From positions 4,026,842 through 4,090,841 of the forward strand of contig CP096135.1 in assembly GCA_023213195.1 (NCBI GenBank): a DNA stretch of 64,000 nucleotides, in the 5' to 3' direction. The notes under the pieces were generated by a model. The model was not told where the DNA came from. It searched no databases and was given only the letters and a program-made list of their open reading frames with translations. Every line of letters begins with the position of its first letter. Position 1 is the stretch's first letter. Shown in pieces: positions 30,879 through 41,000 of this stretch. A program made the translations under genes and the position numbers. The stretch is from Sphingobacteriales bacterium JAD_PAG50586_3 (lineage in GTDB: Bacteria; Bacteroidota; Bacteroidia; CAMBQF01).

Positions 30879-30886
30879 TATATTTG
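30879..30886 (+). promoter_or_regulatory. Bacteroidota -7 box TATATTTG
   Basis: Perfect TAnnTTTG box 22 bases before the icd ATG. No clear -33 TTTG. Confidence 0.45.
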
Positions 30887-30908
30887 CACCAATTATTTAA
30901 CTCATTGT

Positions 30909-32366
30909 ATGTCAGAATTAACCCCTATAACTGTAGCCTACGGCGATGGAATTGGCCCCGAGATAATGGAGGCCACATTAAAAATTTTAGAAGCGGCAGG
31001 TGCCCGCATAGCCCCCGAACGTATTGAAATTGGAGAGAAAGTATACCTAAGCGGCAACACCAGCGGTATACCCGACGAGGCATGGGAAAGCATACGCCGT
31101 ACCAAAGTATTGTTAAAAGCACCCATTACCACACCATACGGTGGCGGCTATAAAAGCATTAACGTAACCATGCGCAACGCATTGGGTTTGTATGCCAACG
31201 TACGCCCCTGTATTGCCTACCACCCTTTTGTCCGCACTCTGTTCCCTACACTTAACGTAGTTATTGTGCGTGAGAATGAGGAAGACCTTTATGCCGGTAT
31301 TGAATACAGGCAAACAGCACAGGTGGTGCAAACACTAAAAATCATCAGCCGCCCGGGCTGCGAAAAAATTATACGCTATGCTTTTGAGTATGCCATGAAC
31401 AATGGCCGCAAAAGGGTATCGGTATTTTTAAAGGACAATATCATGAAAATGAGCGATGGCCTGTTCCGCGAGGTGTTTGATGAAGTGAAGGTTGAGTATC
31501 CTGAAATAGAAACCGATAGCTACATTATTGATATTGGTGCCGCTAAGCTTGCTACTGCCCCTGAGCGTTTCGACGTTATTGTGTGCGAAAACCTTTACGG
31601 CGATATTATATCAGACATTGCCGCTGAAATGACAGGCTCTGTTGGCCTTGCCGGCTCTGCCAATATTGGCAACCAATGCGCTATGTTTGAGGCTATCCAT
31701 GGCTCTGCCCCCGATATTGCAGGCCAAGGCATTGCAAACCCATCAGGTATACTTTTAGGTGCTGTAATGATGTTGGTACACATTGGTCAAAACGATGTTG
31801 CCAACAAAATTCACAACGCGTGGTTGCGCACTGTAGAAGATGGTAACCACACGGTTGATATTTTCCGCCCGGGTTTAAGCAAGGCAAAGCTTACTACACG
31901 CCAGTTTACTAACGAGGTGATAGATAACCTGGGGCAAAAACCGCTTAAACTAAAAGAGGTTAGCTACAACACCGGCAACACCCGCAAAAGCAATATACAA
32001 GACAGCGACTTGCATTACACACACCCTACCAAAGACTTAGTGGGCATTGATGTATTCTTCGACTGGAACAAAGGCACTGCCCAAGAGTTTGGCGATACTA
32101 TTAATGCACTAAGCACCGACCAACTGGTACTGCAAATGGTAAGTAACCGCGGGGCTAAAGTATGGCCCGATGGTTTTAAAGAAACCTTTTGTACCGACCA
32201 CTGGCGCGCCCGCTTTAAATGCCCAGACAATGTTAAAAGTCTACCCTACTCTGCCGTGCTGGATTTAATGCACCGCCTTGTAGATGCCGGTTACTACGTT
32301 ATTAAAACAGAAAACCTATACTTTTTTGACGGCAAGCCGGGCTACACCCGTGCGCAAGGGCAATAA
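30909..32366 (+). CDS. icd: Isocitrate dehydrogenase (NADP-type, with C-terminal extension)
   Basis: Oxidative decarboxylation of isocitrate to 2-oxoglutarate in the TCA cycle, cytoplasmic. 485 aa, starting MSELTPITVAYGDGIGPEIM. Seen: nucleotide-fold start AYGDGIGPEI, substrate-binding SINVTMRNALGLYANVRP (Ser, Asn and two Arg), metal-binding Asp in ENLYGDIISDIAAEM, and coenzyme loop HGSAPDIAGQGIANPSG. About 140 residues beyond the core resemble the extended Thermus/Rickettsia-type enzyme. Coenzyme preference is a guess. It has its own promoter and a strong terminator. Confidence 0.93.
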   Translation: MSELTPITVAYGDGIGPEIMEATLKILEAAGARIAPERIEIGEKVYLSGNTSGIPDEAWESIRRTKVLLKAPITTPYGGGYKSINVTMRNALGLYANVRPCIAYHPFVRTLFPTLNVVIVRENEEDLYAGIEYRQTAQVVQTLKIISRPGCEKIIRYAFEYAMNNGRKRVSVFLKDNIMKMSDGLFREVFDEVKVEYPEIETDSYIIDIGAAKLATAPERFDVIVCENLYGDIISDIAAEMTGSVGLAGSANIGNQCAMFEAIHGSAPDIAGQGIANPSGILLGAVMMLVHIGQNDVANKIHNAWLRTVEDGNHTVDIFRPGLSKAKLTTRQFTNEVIDNLGQKPLKLKEVSYNTGNTRKSNIQDSDLHYTHPTKDLVGIDVFFDWNKGTAQEFGDTINALSTDQLVLQMVSNRGAKVWPDGFKETFCTDHWRARFKCPDNVKSLPYSAVLDLMHRLVDAGYYVIKTENLYFFDGKPGYTRAQGQ

Positions 32367-32406
32367 AAAAATGAAAAACTAAAAGTGAAAAACTAAAAAT
32401 AATTTT

Positions 32407-32434
32407 AAGGCGCGTAGGTTACGCGCCTTTTTTA
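32407..32434 (+). terminator. Intrinsic terminator of icd
   Basis: AAGGCGCGTA-GGT-TACGCGCCTTTTTT, about 40 bases after the icd stop. Confidence 0.92.
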
Positions 32435-32483
32435 ATCTAACAAAAAACTTTGGGTAGATTAATTGTAAAAACACAATTTTTAC

Positions 32484-32517
32484 AAAAAAGCCCCGCACTT
32501 TTACAAGGCGGGGCTTT
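32484..32517 (-). terminator. Intrinsic terminator of purS
   Basis: AAAAAAGCCCCGC / GCGGGGCTTT with an 11-base loop. Read on the minus strand, the stem is followed by a T-run, about 40 bases after the purS stop at 32556. Confidence 0.85.
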
Positions 32518-32555
32518 ATATTTCTACAAGCTATCAGCTAAAAGCTATAAGCTAA

Positions 32556-32810
32556 TTAAGCTATCTCTTCAACAGTAAACTCGTAGCTTTCCATAATTTG
32601 GTTAGCTAACAGTTTACGGCAGGCCTCATCAACTTTGGTGCGGGCAACATCGGCATTATCGGCAGTAATTTCAAGGTTAATGCTTTTGCCAATACGTACG
32701 TTTTCTATCTCGGGCAAACCAATGTTTGTCATGCTAGATGTTACTGCTTTACCTTGAGGGTCTAACAGTTCTTTAAGGGGCATAATGTTGATGTGTGCTT
32801 TAAACTTCAT
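32556..32810 (-). CDS. purS: Phosphoribosylformylglycinamidine synthase subunit PurS
   Basis: 84 aa, MKFKAHINIMPLKELLDPQG, with GKAVTSSMTNIGLPEIENVRIGK typical of the PurS fold; the C-terminus ESYEFTVEEI is as usual. PurS bridges PurL and PurQ in de novo purine synthesis; those partners are not in this window. Its start overlaps the pssA stop by 11 bases, so the two are cotranscribed and probably translationally coupled. Confidence 0.92.
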   Translation of the reverse strand: MKFKAHINIMPLKELLDPQGKAVTSSMTNIGLPEIENVRIGKSINLEITADNADVARTKVDEACRKLLANQIMESYEFTVEEIA

Positions 32811-33623
32811 TGCTATTGCGGGTAAATATGTTGTTTATGATTGATGTAATGATGTACAAAATTATAACAATAGGGAATGCGGCAAGCTGAAAAATTGCTA
32901 AAAGTGTAATTGCCAATGCTAAAAATATAAAACGCACCTCGTTACCTTTCCATGTAAAGGCTTTAAACTTCATGGCAAACAAGGGTATGGGCGATACCAA
33001 TAACACCGCAAATAGCAACACTATACCTGATAATAATGCCGGGTGAAAACAATTAGCCATACTAAACGATTGGTGCTGTATTACATAATAAACCGTTGCC
33101 AAAAACAAACCATTAGCTGGTGTTGGCAAGCCAATAAACGAGTGGCTTTGCCTTGAGTATCAATATTAAACTTAGCTAAGCGGAAGGCAGAAAGGATGGG
33201 GACTAAAAGGGCTGGCAGAGAAAACAATAAGGTTAGCAAAACATTTTTAGGAGCCTCCTTAAGTACAAATAAAAAGATGTCTGGATTTGACAAAAGCGTT
33301 TGTAGAGCATACGCTTTATGAAAATAGCATTCCCACGATTCGCTAATTGCAATCAACATAAGCAAGCCCGGTAATACACCAAAGGTCACCACATCAGCTA
33401 ACGAATCTAATTGTTTACCTAAATCTGAGTCTACTTTTAATGCCCGTGCAACAAACCCATCAACAAAATCGAAAAAGGCTGCGGCAAACATCAGGTAGAT
33501 GGCAATATTATTATTTGGTAAGCCTGATTCGAAATCAAATCCCCACGAAAGTGATATAATACCCAAGAACCCGCAAAGCAGGTTTAACGATGTAACAATA
33601 TTCGGTATCTGTCTTTTAATCAT
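32800..33623 (-). CDS. pssA: CDP-diacylglycerol-serine O-phosphatidyltransferase (one frameshift)
   Basis: Inner-membrane enzyme making phosphatidylserine, the precursor of phosphatidylethanolamine. The CDP-alcohol transferase motif is complete: FDFVDGFVARALKVDSDLG followed by KQLDSLADVVTFG (D-x2-DG-x2-AR-x8-G-x3-D-x3-D). About seven hydrophobic segments. Start MIKRQIPNIVTSLNLLCGF at 33623. A one-base shift near 33135 separates the N-terminal two thirds from SFIGLPTPANGLF; joined length is 274 aa. Overlaps purS. Confidence 0.9.
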
Positions 33624-33673
33624 ATCGGCGTAAAGGTAATATTATAATCCTACTCGTTGTAAGGTAAATTATT

Positions 33674-33704
33674 CTTGGCTTTTCAACTATTTTTTAGTAC
33701 CTTC
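33674..33704 (+). promoter_or_regulatory. Bacteroidota promoter: TTG-N20-TACCTTCG
   Basis: TTG at 33674-33676 and a -7 box TACCTTCG at 33697-33704, spacing 20, upstream of the ATG at 33744. Confidence 0.45.
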
Positions 33705-33743
33705 GTTATAGTATTTAGATTATAATTAACCCAACCCCAATTA

Positions 33744-35870
33744 ATGAAAAAATTATACCTAGTTACACTGCTCTGCGGTGCTTTCGTCTTTTCAGCTAAT
33801 GCTCAAAGCGTTGGCATCAATTCAGACGGCTCTAACCCCAACGGCAATGCTGTGCTCGATTTAAAATCTCCGGGCACAGGTCCGGGCAAAGGTTTGCTTA
33901 TCCCCCGCATAACATTAGCACAGCGCACGGTAAATAACCAAGGCAGGTGGTTTGTTAAATGGATCGGGACTATTATATAGTGGCGCGGCCCAAGGCTTAA
34001 TGGTTTACCAAACCGATGGTACCGAAGGTTTTTATTATAACATAAGCACAACAGCCACCCCAAACTGGGTGTATATTAACTCTGTAGGCCCAACCGGACC
34101 AACAGGGGCACAAGGCACTGCCGGTGCAGTTGGCGCAACAGGTCCACAAGGTGTGCAAGGCAACGTAGGTGCAACTGGCCCACAAGGTGTGCAAGGTAAC
34201 GCAGGTGCTGTTGGTGCTACAGGCCCACAAGGCGTGCAAGGTAATGCCGGTGCCGTTGGTGCTACAGGCCCGCAAGGTATTCAAGGTGTGCAAGGCAATG
34301 TCGGCGCTGTGGGTGCAACAGGTCCGCAAGGTGTTCAAGGTAACGCCGGTGCAGTTGGAGCTACAGGCCCACAAGGCGTGCAAGGCAACGCAGGTGCTGT
34401 TGGTGCTACAGGCCCGCAAGGCGCCCAGGGTGTGCAAGGTGTACAAGGACCAACAGGTTTATTGTCAGCAGGTGTAACAGGTTCTACACCTTACTACAAC
34501 GGTTCATCTTGGGTAACAAACTCTACCAATATTTACAACAATGGTGGCAACGTGGGCATTGGTAATTCAAATCCACAAAACATATTGCATATTCAAGGTG
34601 GCGAAGGCGCAGGTAGTGGCTACACGGGCATTTTGTTTGGCGGAGGCACATCTGGCAACGCTAAAATGGAAATACGCGGTGGGTCTACCCCTTTTATTGA
34701 TTTTGCCAATGACGCTTCTATAGACTTTGATGCCCGTTTTATACTTAATGGCGATGACCAGTTAGGCTTAAGTGGCGCTAACCTTAAAATAGACAATCTT
34801 GCAGGTGTTGGCACCCGTTATGTAACGGTTGATAATACCGGCGTATTGGGTTCAACAACATTACCTACATCAGTATCAACAGTAACTGCAACAGCCCCTG
34901 TAATTAGCTCCGGAGGCACATCGCCAAACATATCATTAAACTTTGGTAATGGCCCGGCAGCTGCTGCTGGTGCAGGTACTTGGGCGCAAGGTAACTATGG
35001 GCAATATACCCCCACGCTACCTATCAAGACTTTAACACAACACCAAGCTACTGGGGCTGGAATTATATGCAAAACAGTACCAATGGACCCAACTCAATAT
35101 CAAGCCAATGGTATAGGGAAATTATAAGCTTAGGTTCTGATTATGCAGGCCGCGGCGCAGGAGGCTATTCTTTAGAACTTGCCTACCCCCGCAACAGTGC
35201 ACAGCAAGCCGGTGTTTGGATGCGCACAGTAGAAAATGGCGGCTACAGCGGCTGGTCAAGGATAGATGCCGGTTTACCATACAAAGGAATGGCATCGAGC
35301 ATGCACGCCAGTATGGATGATATTACAACCTGGACAAACCTTAACACCGCTTGTGCTGATGATGCCGTTTATACAGTGCCATGGGGCTTTAACTTTAAAA
35401 TTAACGGTGTAAACTATACCCAGGGTTGGATATCTACCAACGGCGTATTGGGCTTTGGCACTGGTGCAACCTCTGCATACTCTAACACCCAGTTACCTGC
35501 GTCAATATCTAACGACCCAATGTTGTTTTTCCATTGGGACGATGATGGCTCTAACTTAGCACGTTATACTGTGCTTGGCGCTGCTCCAAACAGGGTATGT
35601 TTTATTCACCAACGCTCGTCAGAAGCCCTTAGCTGCACCGGTGGTTCATCTCAGGTTGATGTATACATTCAGCTGCATGAAAACTCTAACATTATCTCTG
35701 TGCGCTATTTAGGCATTGGTAGTAACCTTGATGTGCAAGGCGCTAATGCAACCTACGGCTTTCAATTTGCAGGCGGCTCTGCAGCAATGGCTGTTCCGCT
35801 GGGTTACAATGCCCGCATGTTGGACGACAATGCCGGAAACCAAAGCTTTTCTATTGATTTAGGCCAATAA
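33744..35870 (+). CDS. Secreted collagen-like repeat protein (two frameshifts)
   Basis: About 708 aa after correcting an extra A near 33945 (GGCAGGTGG) and a missing base near 35028. Signal peptide MKKLYLVTLLCGAFVFSANAQ, N-terminal NPNGNAVLDLKSPG and AQGLMVYQTDGTEGFYYN module, then about 120 residues of collagen-type repeats (GPQGVQGNAGAVGAT). A fibre-shaft region (VGIGNSNPQNILHIQGG) follows, then a C-terminal region of about 270 aa with WGWNYMQNS, a tail-fibre-like YSLELAYPRN and a globular domain with two Cys. It ends without S74. Inferred form: a secreted trimeric fibre. Own promoter and terminator. Confidence 0.75.
34080..34460 (+). repeat. Collagen-like 45-bp repeats
   Basis: Tandem 15-aa units GPQGVQGNAGAVGAT, four exact at protein level plus 12- and 18-aa variants. 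The DNA copies vary at wobble positions. Confidence 0.88.
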
Positions 35871-35888
35871 TATTATTTTCATTAAGCA

Positions 35889-35922
35889 ATCCCCCGGCTA
35901 TGTAAACTACCGGGGGATTTTT
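35889..35922 (+). terminator. Intrinsic terminator
   Basis: AATCCCCCGG / CCGGGGGATTTTTT stem with a 12-base loop, 19 bases after the collagen-like gene. Confidence 0.9.
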
Positions 35923-35939
35923 TATTAATACCCACCCCT

Positions 35940-36753
35940 ATGCGTACCCTACCCTTTTTATTTTTGCTTTTTACCTGCTTTTTTACGCGGGCACAAACAG
36001 GTAAACCCATTGGCACTGTTGGCAATAAACCTATAGACAGGCTTTTTTTGCAACGGTTGCAAACAGTAAATCCAGACTTTGGCTATACAGAAGATACAAC
36101 CTATTTAAGGGGAATTGTAGCCAAGTACTACACCAGGCAACTGGTAATGGCCGACTCTGTAAAGAAACTGCCTGCATACGACTCTTTAAAGCTTGTTATT
36201 GAGGATATACGGAAAATGGCCGAGGCAAAATTGCTTGCCGATTATTATACCAATGTGTTGATGCAAAATGCTATAAAACCTACTGATAAAGAAATAGCTG
36301 ACTATTACCAAGCCAATAAAAACAGCTATCTAACTACGCCAGTATATTCTTTTTTCAGGCGTATGCGGCTAGTGATGATAAAGACTTGGGCAAAACCATA
36401 AAAAACAACATGGCCACTATTTACAAGCAAGACCCTGCAACGTACCAAACAAGTAAAAAAGTTGACCCTAACTACACCCTTAACTTTGAAAATAATATAC
36501 CTGTATACCCCAACAATGCACTATACAGCATTTTAAAAACCACTAAAATTGGCGAACCATCGGGCCCACACACTTTGCCGGGGCGTACAGAAAAACTTTA
36601 TTTGCTGGTAACCTTTAACAAGCCCGAAACAGTTAAGCCCTGACCGAAGTAAGTGCCGATATACAAAACACCCTTAGCAACAATAAAAGGGTAATGTTTG
36701 AAAAAGCATTAACTGATAAGGCTAATAAAGATTACCCCATCAGGTTTAAATAG
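35940..36753 (+). CDS. Secreted peptidylprolyl-isomerase/SurA-like protein (two frameshifts)
   Basis: About 271 aa after restoring a T near 36350 (TTTTTT) and a C near 36640 (CCC). Signal peptide MRTLPFLFLLFTCFFTRAQ, then a helical region (VGNKPIDRLFLQRLQTV, KLLADYYTNVLMQ, PTDKEIADYYQANKNSYL) that resembles the N-terminal chaperone domain of SurA/PpiC proteins, followed by a segment ending KEVSADI-type helix. I do not see a clean rotamase signature, so it may be a chaperone-only relative. It lies just upstream of the outer-membrane PorV-like gene, where a periplasmic chaperone would make sense. Confidence 0.45.
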
Positions 36754-36782
36754 ATTTAATTACTACATATTTTGCCCTTTCC

Positions 36783-36805
36783 AAAGCCCCTTAACCGGGG
36801 CTTTT
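36783..36805 (+). terminator. Intrinsic terminator
   Basis: AAAGCCCC-TTAA-CCGGGGCTTTT-type hairpin with T-run, about 30 bases after the PPIase-like gene. Confidence 0.8.
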
Positions 36806-36952
36806 CTATTATAGGTGGATATACTAAAACCTTACTAACACCGTTATGTAAGAAAACGACTGTTTTAGTAAGTAATCAGGGCAACTTTTTAGCTAATTTT
36901 ATAGTTTAAAAGCCCGGTTTCAGTTTATAACGATACCACAACCAACCACCAA

Positions 36953-38041
36953 ATGAAGTTTATTACACGTATTATTCTTTTCGCGGGACTTACACTAACG
37001 GCTACGGCCTACGGCCAGGCGCCTAAGTACAGTAACGAGTTTTTATCGATAGGCGTTGGCGCACGTGCCCTTGGCATGTCTAACTCCAATGTTGCTGGTG
37101 TTAACGATGTTACATCGGGCTACTGGAACCCCGCAGGGCTTAGCCAAATGACAGGCCGTGTGCAGGTAGGTTTAATGCACGCCGAATACTTTGCAGGTAT
37201 AGCCAAATATGATTACGGCGCTATTGCCGCCCGCATAGACTCGCACAGCGTAGCTGGTTTATCTGTTATACGCTTTGGGGTTGATGATATACCCAACACT
37301 ACAGAACTAATAGATAGCGATGGTAACGTTAACTACGACAACGTACAATCTTTTTCTGCCGCCGACTACGCGTTTATTTTAACCTACGCCCGCCAAAACA
37401 AAAAAGTGGCCGGCCTGCGTTATGGTGCTAATGCCAAAATTATAAACCGTAAGGTGGGCAAGTTTGCCAATGCCTGGGGCTTTGGTATTGATTTAGGCGC
37501 GCAATACAACGTTAAAAACTGGCATTTTGGTGCTTCGTACCGCGATGCTACCTCTACCTTTAACGCTTGGAGGTTTGATATACCTGATAACATGCGCGAT
37601 GTGTTTGCCAGCACCGGCAACACCATACCCAGCAACTCTGTAGAGGTTACCCTGCCACGCCTTATACTTGCCGCAGGCTACAAATGGAACATTAAAAAAT
37701 TCTCTGTTTATACCGAGGTTGACTTTAACATAACTACCGACGGTAAGCGTAACGTTGCCATAAAAAGCGACCCTTTTAGCATTGACCCAACCTTTGGTTT
37801 GGAACTAGGCTATGGCAACTTTGTGTTTTTACGCGCTGGCGTTGGCAACATACAGAAATATACTGATGATAACGGCAAGCAGGTTACCTCTGTTCAACCC
37901 AACATGGGCTTAGGCATAAAACTACGCAGCGTGTGTATTGACTATGCTTTAACAGACATAGGCAACGCGTCGGTAGCACCATACTCAAATGTATTCTCCC
38001 TACGTTTTGATATTAACGCTAAAGGCGGAAGTAAGAAATAA
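36953..38041 (+). CDS. porV: PorV/PorQ-family T9SS outer-membrane protein
   Basis: 362 aa with signal peptide MKFITRIILFAGLTLTATAYGQA. Beta-barrel pattern, with the family N-terminus SNEFLSIGVGARALGMSNSNVA and YWNPAGLSQMTGRVQVGLMHAEYF. PorV in Porphyromonas is the T9SS shuttle that carries C-terminal-domain cargo to the PorU sortase. It ends 35 bases before the PorU-like gene, and this co-localisation is the main reason for the PorV-type call. Whether it is the canonical PorV or a second variant cannot be decided here, so the symbol is provisional. Confidence 0.82.
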   Translation: MKFITRIILFAGLTLTATAYGQAPKYSNEFLSIGVGARALGMSNSNVAGVNDVTSGYWNPAGLSQMTGRVQVGLMHAEYFAGIAKYDYGAIAARIDSHSVAGLSVIRFGVDDIPNTTELIDSDGNVNYDNVQSFSAADYAFILTYARQNKKVAGLRYGANAKIINRKVGKFANAWGFGIDLGAQYNVKNWHFGASYRDATSTFNAWRFDIPDNMRDVFASTGNTIPSNSVEVTLPRLILAAGYKWNIKKFSVYTEVDFNITTDGKRNVAIKSDPFSIDPTFGLELGYGNFVFLRAGVGNIQKYTDDNGKQVTSVQPNMGLGIKLRSVCIDYALTDIGNASVAPYSNVFSLRFDINAKGGSKK

Positions 38042-38076
38042 AGGCAAAAAAATAAAAAGGCATTAACCACCAGCCT

Positions 38077-41000
38077 ATGAAAAAGTTTTACCATTTAGTT
38101 TTTCTACTGCTACTTACCCTTAGCGCCGCAGCCCAACCCTACGGCAACGAGTGGATAAACTACAGCCAGCAGTACTACAAGTTCCCCATTACCAAGGCGG
38201 GCGTTTACCGTATAGACTCTACTGCGCTTGCGCAGGCGGGTATTAACACTTTTGGCTTAAACCCGGCCAACTTTCAGGTATTTGGCCGCAGCCAGGAGTT
38301 GAAAGTTTTTGTTAACGGAGAGGTTGATGGCAACTTTAACACCGGCGACTATATTGAGTTTTATGCCGAAGGTAATGATGGTTGGTTAGACTCTTTGATA
38401 TACGCCCCGGGTCAAAAACAAGCAAACCCATATTGGAGTTTATTTACTGATACTGCATACTACTACCTAAGCTGGAACACCACAGGTGGCAACCAACGCA
38501 TGAACTCTATTGCATGGCAAGCCGGCAACGGACTGCCTGTAACAAGCTATTTTATACGTGAGTTTGTTGATATACGCGATAACCCACCCGCGCTAAGTAC
38601 CCGCAGGTACCGCTTTGGCGAACTTGATGCCGTAGGCGGCAGCGACCCTGAATACGTTACCGGCGAATGCTGGGCAGGTGCCCGTATTACCGCCAACAAT
38701 GGTGTGGTAAGCATACCGGCTATGCAAAGTGCCAATGCTGCCAATGGCACGGGCATAAATGCCGAATACGAGGCGCGGTTTGTATCGGTAAACAACAACC
38801 CGGCTTCATCGCCCAACCACAGGTATAAGCTAAAGTTTGCCAACTCGCCAGAGAAAGACACATCGTTTACCGGCTACCAGCAGGTAACGCTAAAAATATC
38901 AGTACCTACTACCAGCTTAGGAGGCACAACATCGCAAGCCACGTGGACGTATTTAAACGTGCCACCGGCTACAGCAGCCCAATCATCATTAGTATACCAA
39001 AAGCTGCGCTACCCGCATACCTACAACTTAGAAAACGCGGTAGGCTATACCATGTATGTACCCGATAACGCAAACAATGCATCGGCCCAAATAAACATTA
39101 CCAACTTTAACAACTCGGCATCGGCACCCATCGTTTACGATATTACCAACGGTAACCGCATTGCCCCAAGTGTTACCGGCGCTGCATTTTCTATTATAGC
39201 GCCTAATGGCAACCCCGGGCTTAACAAGTTTTTTGTTACATCAAACGCCAGGGTAACCTACATAAACGGCAGCCAAATTAAGCCGGTAAACACAGACCCT
39301 TTCCGCTACGCGCAATTTGTAAACTACGAGAGCGAGGTTGTAAACCACGACTTTGTGATAGTAACCCACAAGAGCTTAATGGCATCGGCCAACCAATACA
39401 AGACCTATAAAAACCTGCGTGGTTTTAACGCGGGGGTAATAGATATTGACGATTTGTACGACCAATTTGCTGCCGGTGTTAAAAAAGACCCGCTAAGCAT
39501 GCGCCGTTTTGCAGAGTATGCATTAGACAAATGGACTGTTAAGCCTAAATACTTATTCATTATTGGCAAATCGGTAGAGCCTACGTTTTGGCGTATAGGC
39601 AACGACCCGCCAGAGTTTGACAGCTACAACCAAAACCTGGTGCCTAGCTTTGGCTACCCACCAAGTGATGTAGCTATAACGGCACGCACCAATGGATCGG
39701 GCATGGCGCCGGCGCTTATTACTGGCCGCCTAAGCACCCCCAACAATACAGAAGCCGGTTGGTACCTTGATAAGGTAATACAATACGAAAGCAACAACCC
39801 GGCAGCGTGGATGAAAAACGTTGCCCACTTTGCAGGGGGAACAACCCAACAGGAAGTTGACCAGTTTTTAAATTATTTAAATAACTACGGCAATTTACTT
39901 ACTGATACATTATTTGGCGGCACTATAAATTTGTTTACCAAGGCCACCAGCGACCCTATAGACCAATCATTGGGCGACTCTGTGCGCAGCCTGGTAAACG
40001 ATGGTATTTCTATAATGAACTTTTTTGGCCACGCATCGGGCAACGGTTTTGATATCAGCCTAGATGAGCCATCTACTTACGATAATGCCGGTAAATACCC
40101 GTTAATGATTGGTAACTCGTGCTTTGCGGGCGACATTCACCAACCGCGCGGATACAGCAACAGCGCAAGCGAGAGCTGGATATCTATACAAAATAAAGGA
40201 GCCATTGCGTTTTTAGCCTCTATAACCTTAGGCATACCCCCTATTTAAATGTATTTACCAATAGGCTGATAGAAAACCTTGCCTGGCGCAAGTATGGCCA
40301 GCCATTGGGTGTAAGCATAAAAGATGTTGGCGATTATTTTGCCAGCGACCCACAGTTTTACGATAATTACTTTGTAAGGAATACGTTCTTTCAAATGACC
40401 TTAAACGGCGACCCATCGCTGGTTATAAACTCTTTCCCAAGGCCCGATTATGAACTAACACAAGCAGGGGTTTATTTTGAGCCTACCGATGTTACTACCG
40501 ACCTTGACACCTTTGCCATGAAGGTGGTAATTACCAACCTGGGCCGCGCGATAGCCGATACTTTTATTTTAGATATTAACCGCCGTTTCCCCAACAATAG
40601 CGATACAACCTACAAAGTGCAGGTGGGTAATGTATACTACAGAGATACTATAACAGTAAGATTCCCCGTAGAACAACTGCGTGGTGTAGGTATAAACACC
40701 TTTACCGTTAGAGCCGATTTTCCATCGGATATAGACGAGATGAACGAGTTTAACAACGATGTTATTACTACACTAAATATACGTTCTACCGATATAAGCC
40801 CGGTATACCCTTACGACTATGCCATTGTACCGAGCGGAACGATTACATTGAAAGGATCTACCTACGACCCATTCGCACCATCGCGCACGTACCGTTTGCA
40901 GGTAGACACAACAGACTTATTCATAAACCCAATAGTAAATACTACCGTAACCCAAGGAGGCGGTGTGGTAAACTTCCCTGTTAACCTAACCCTGCCTGAT

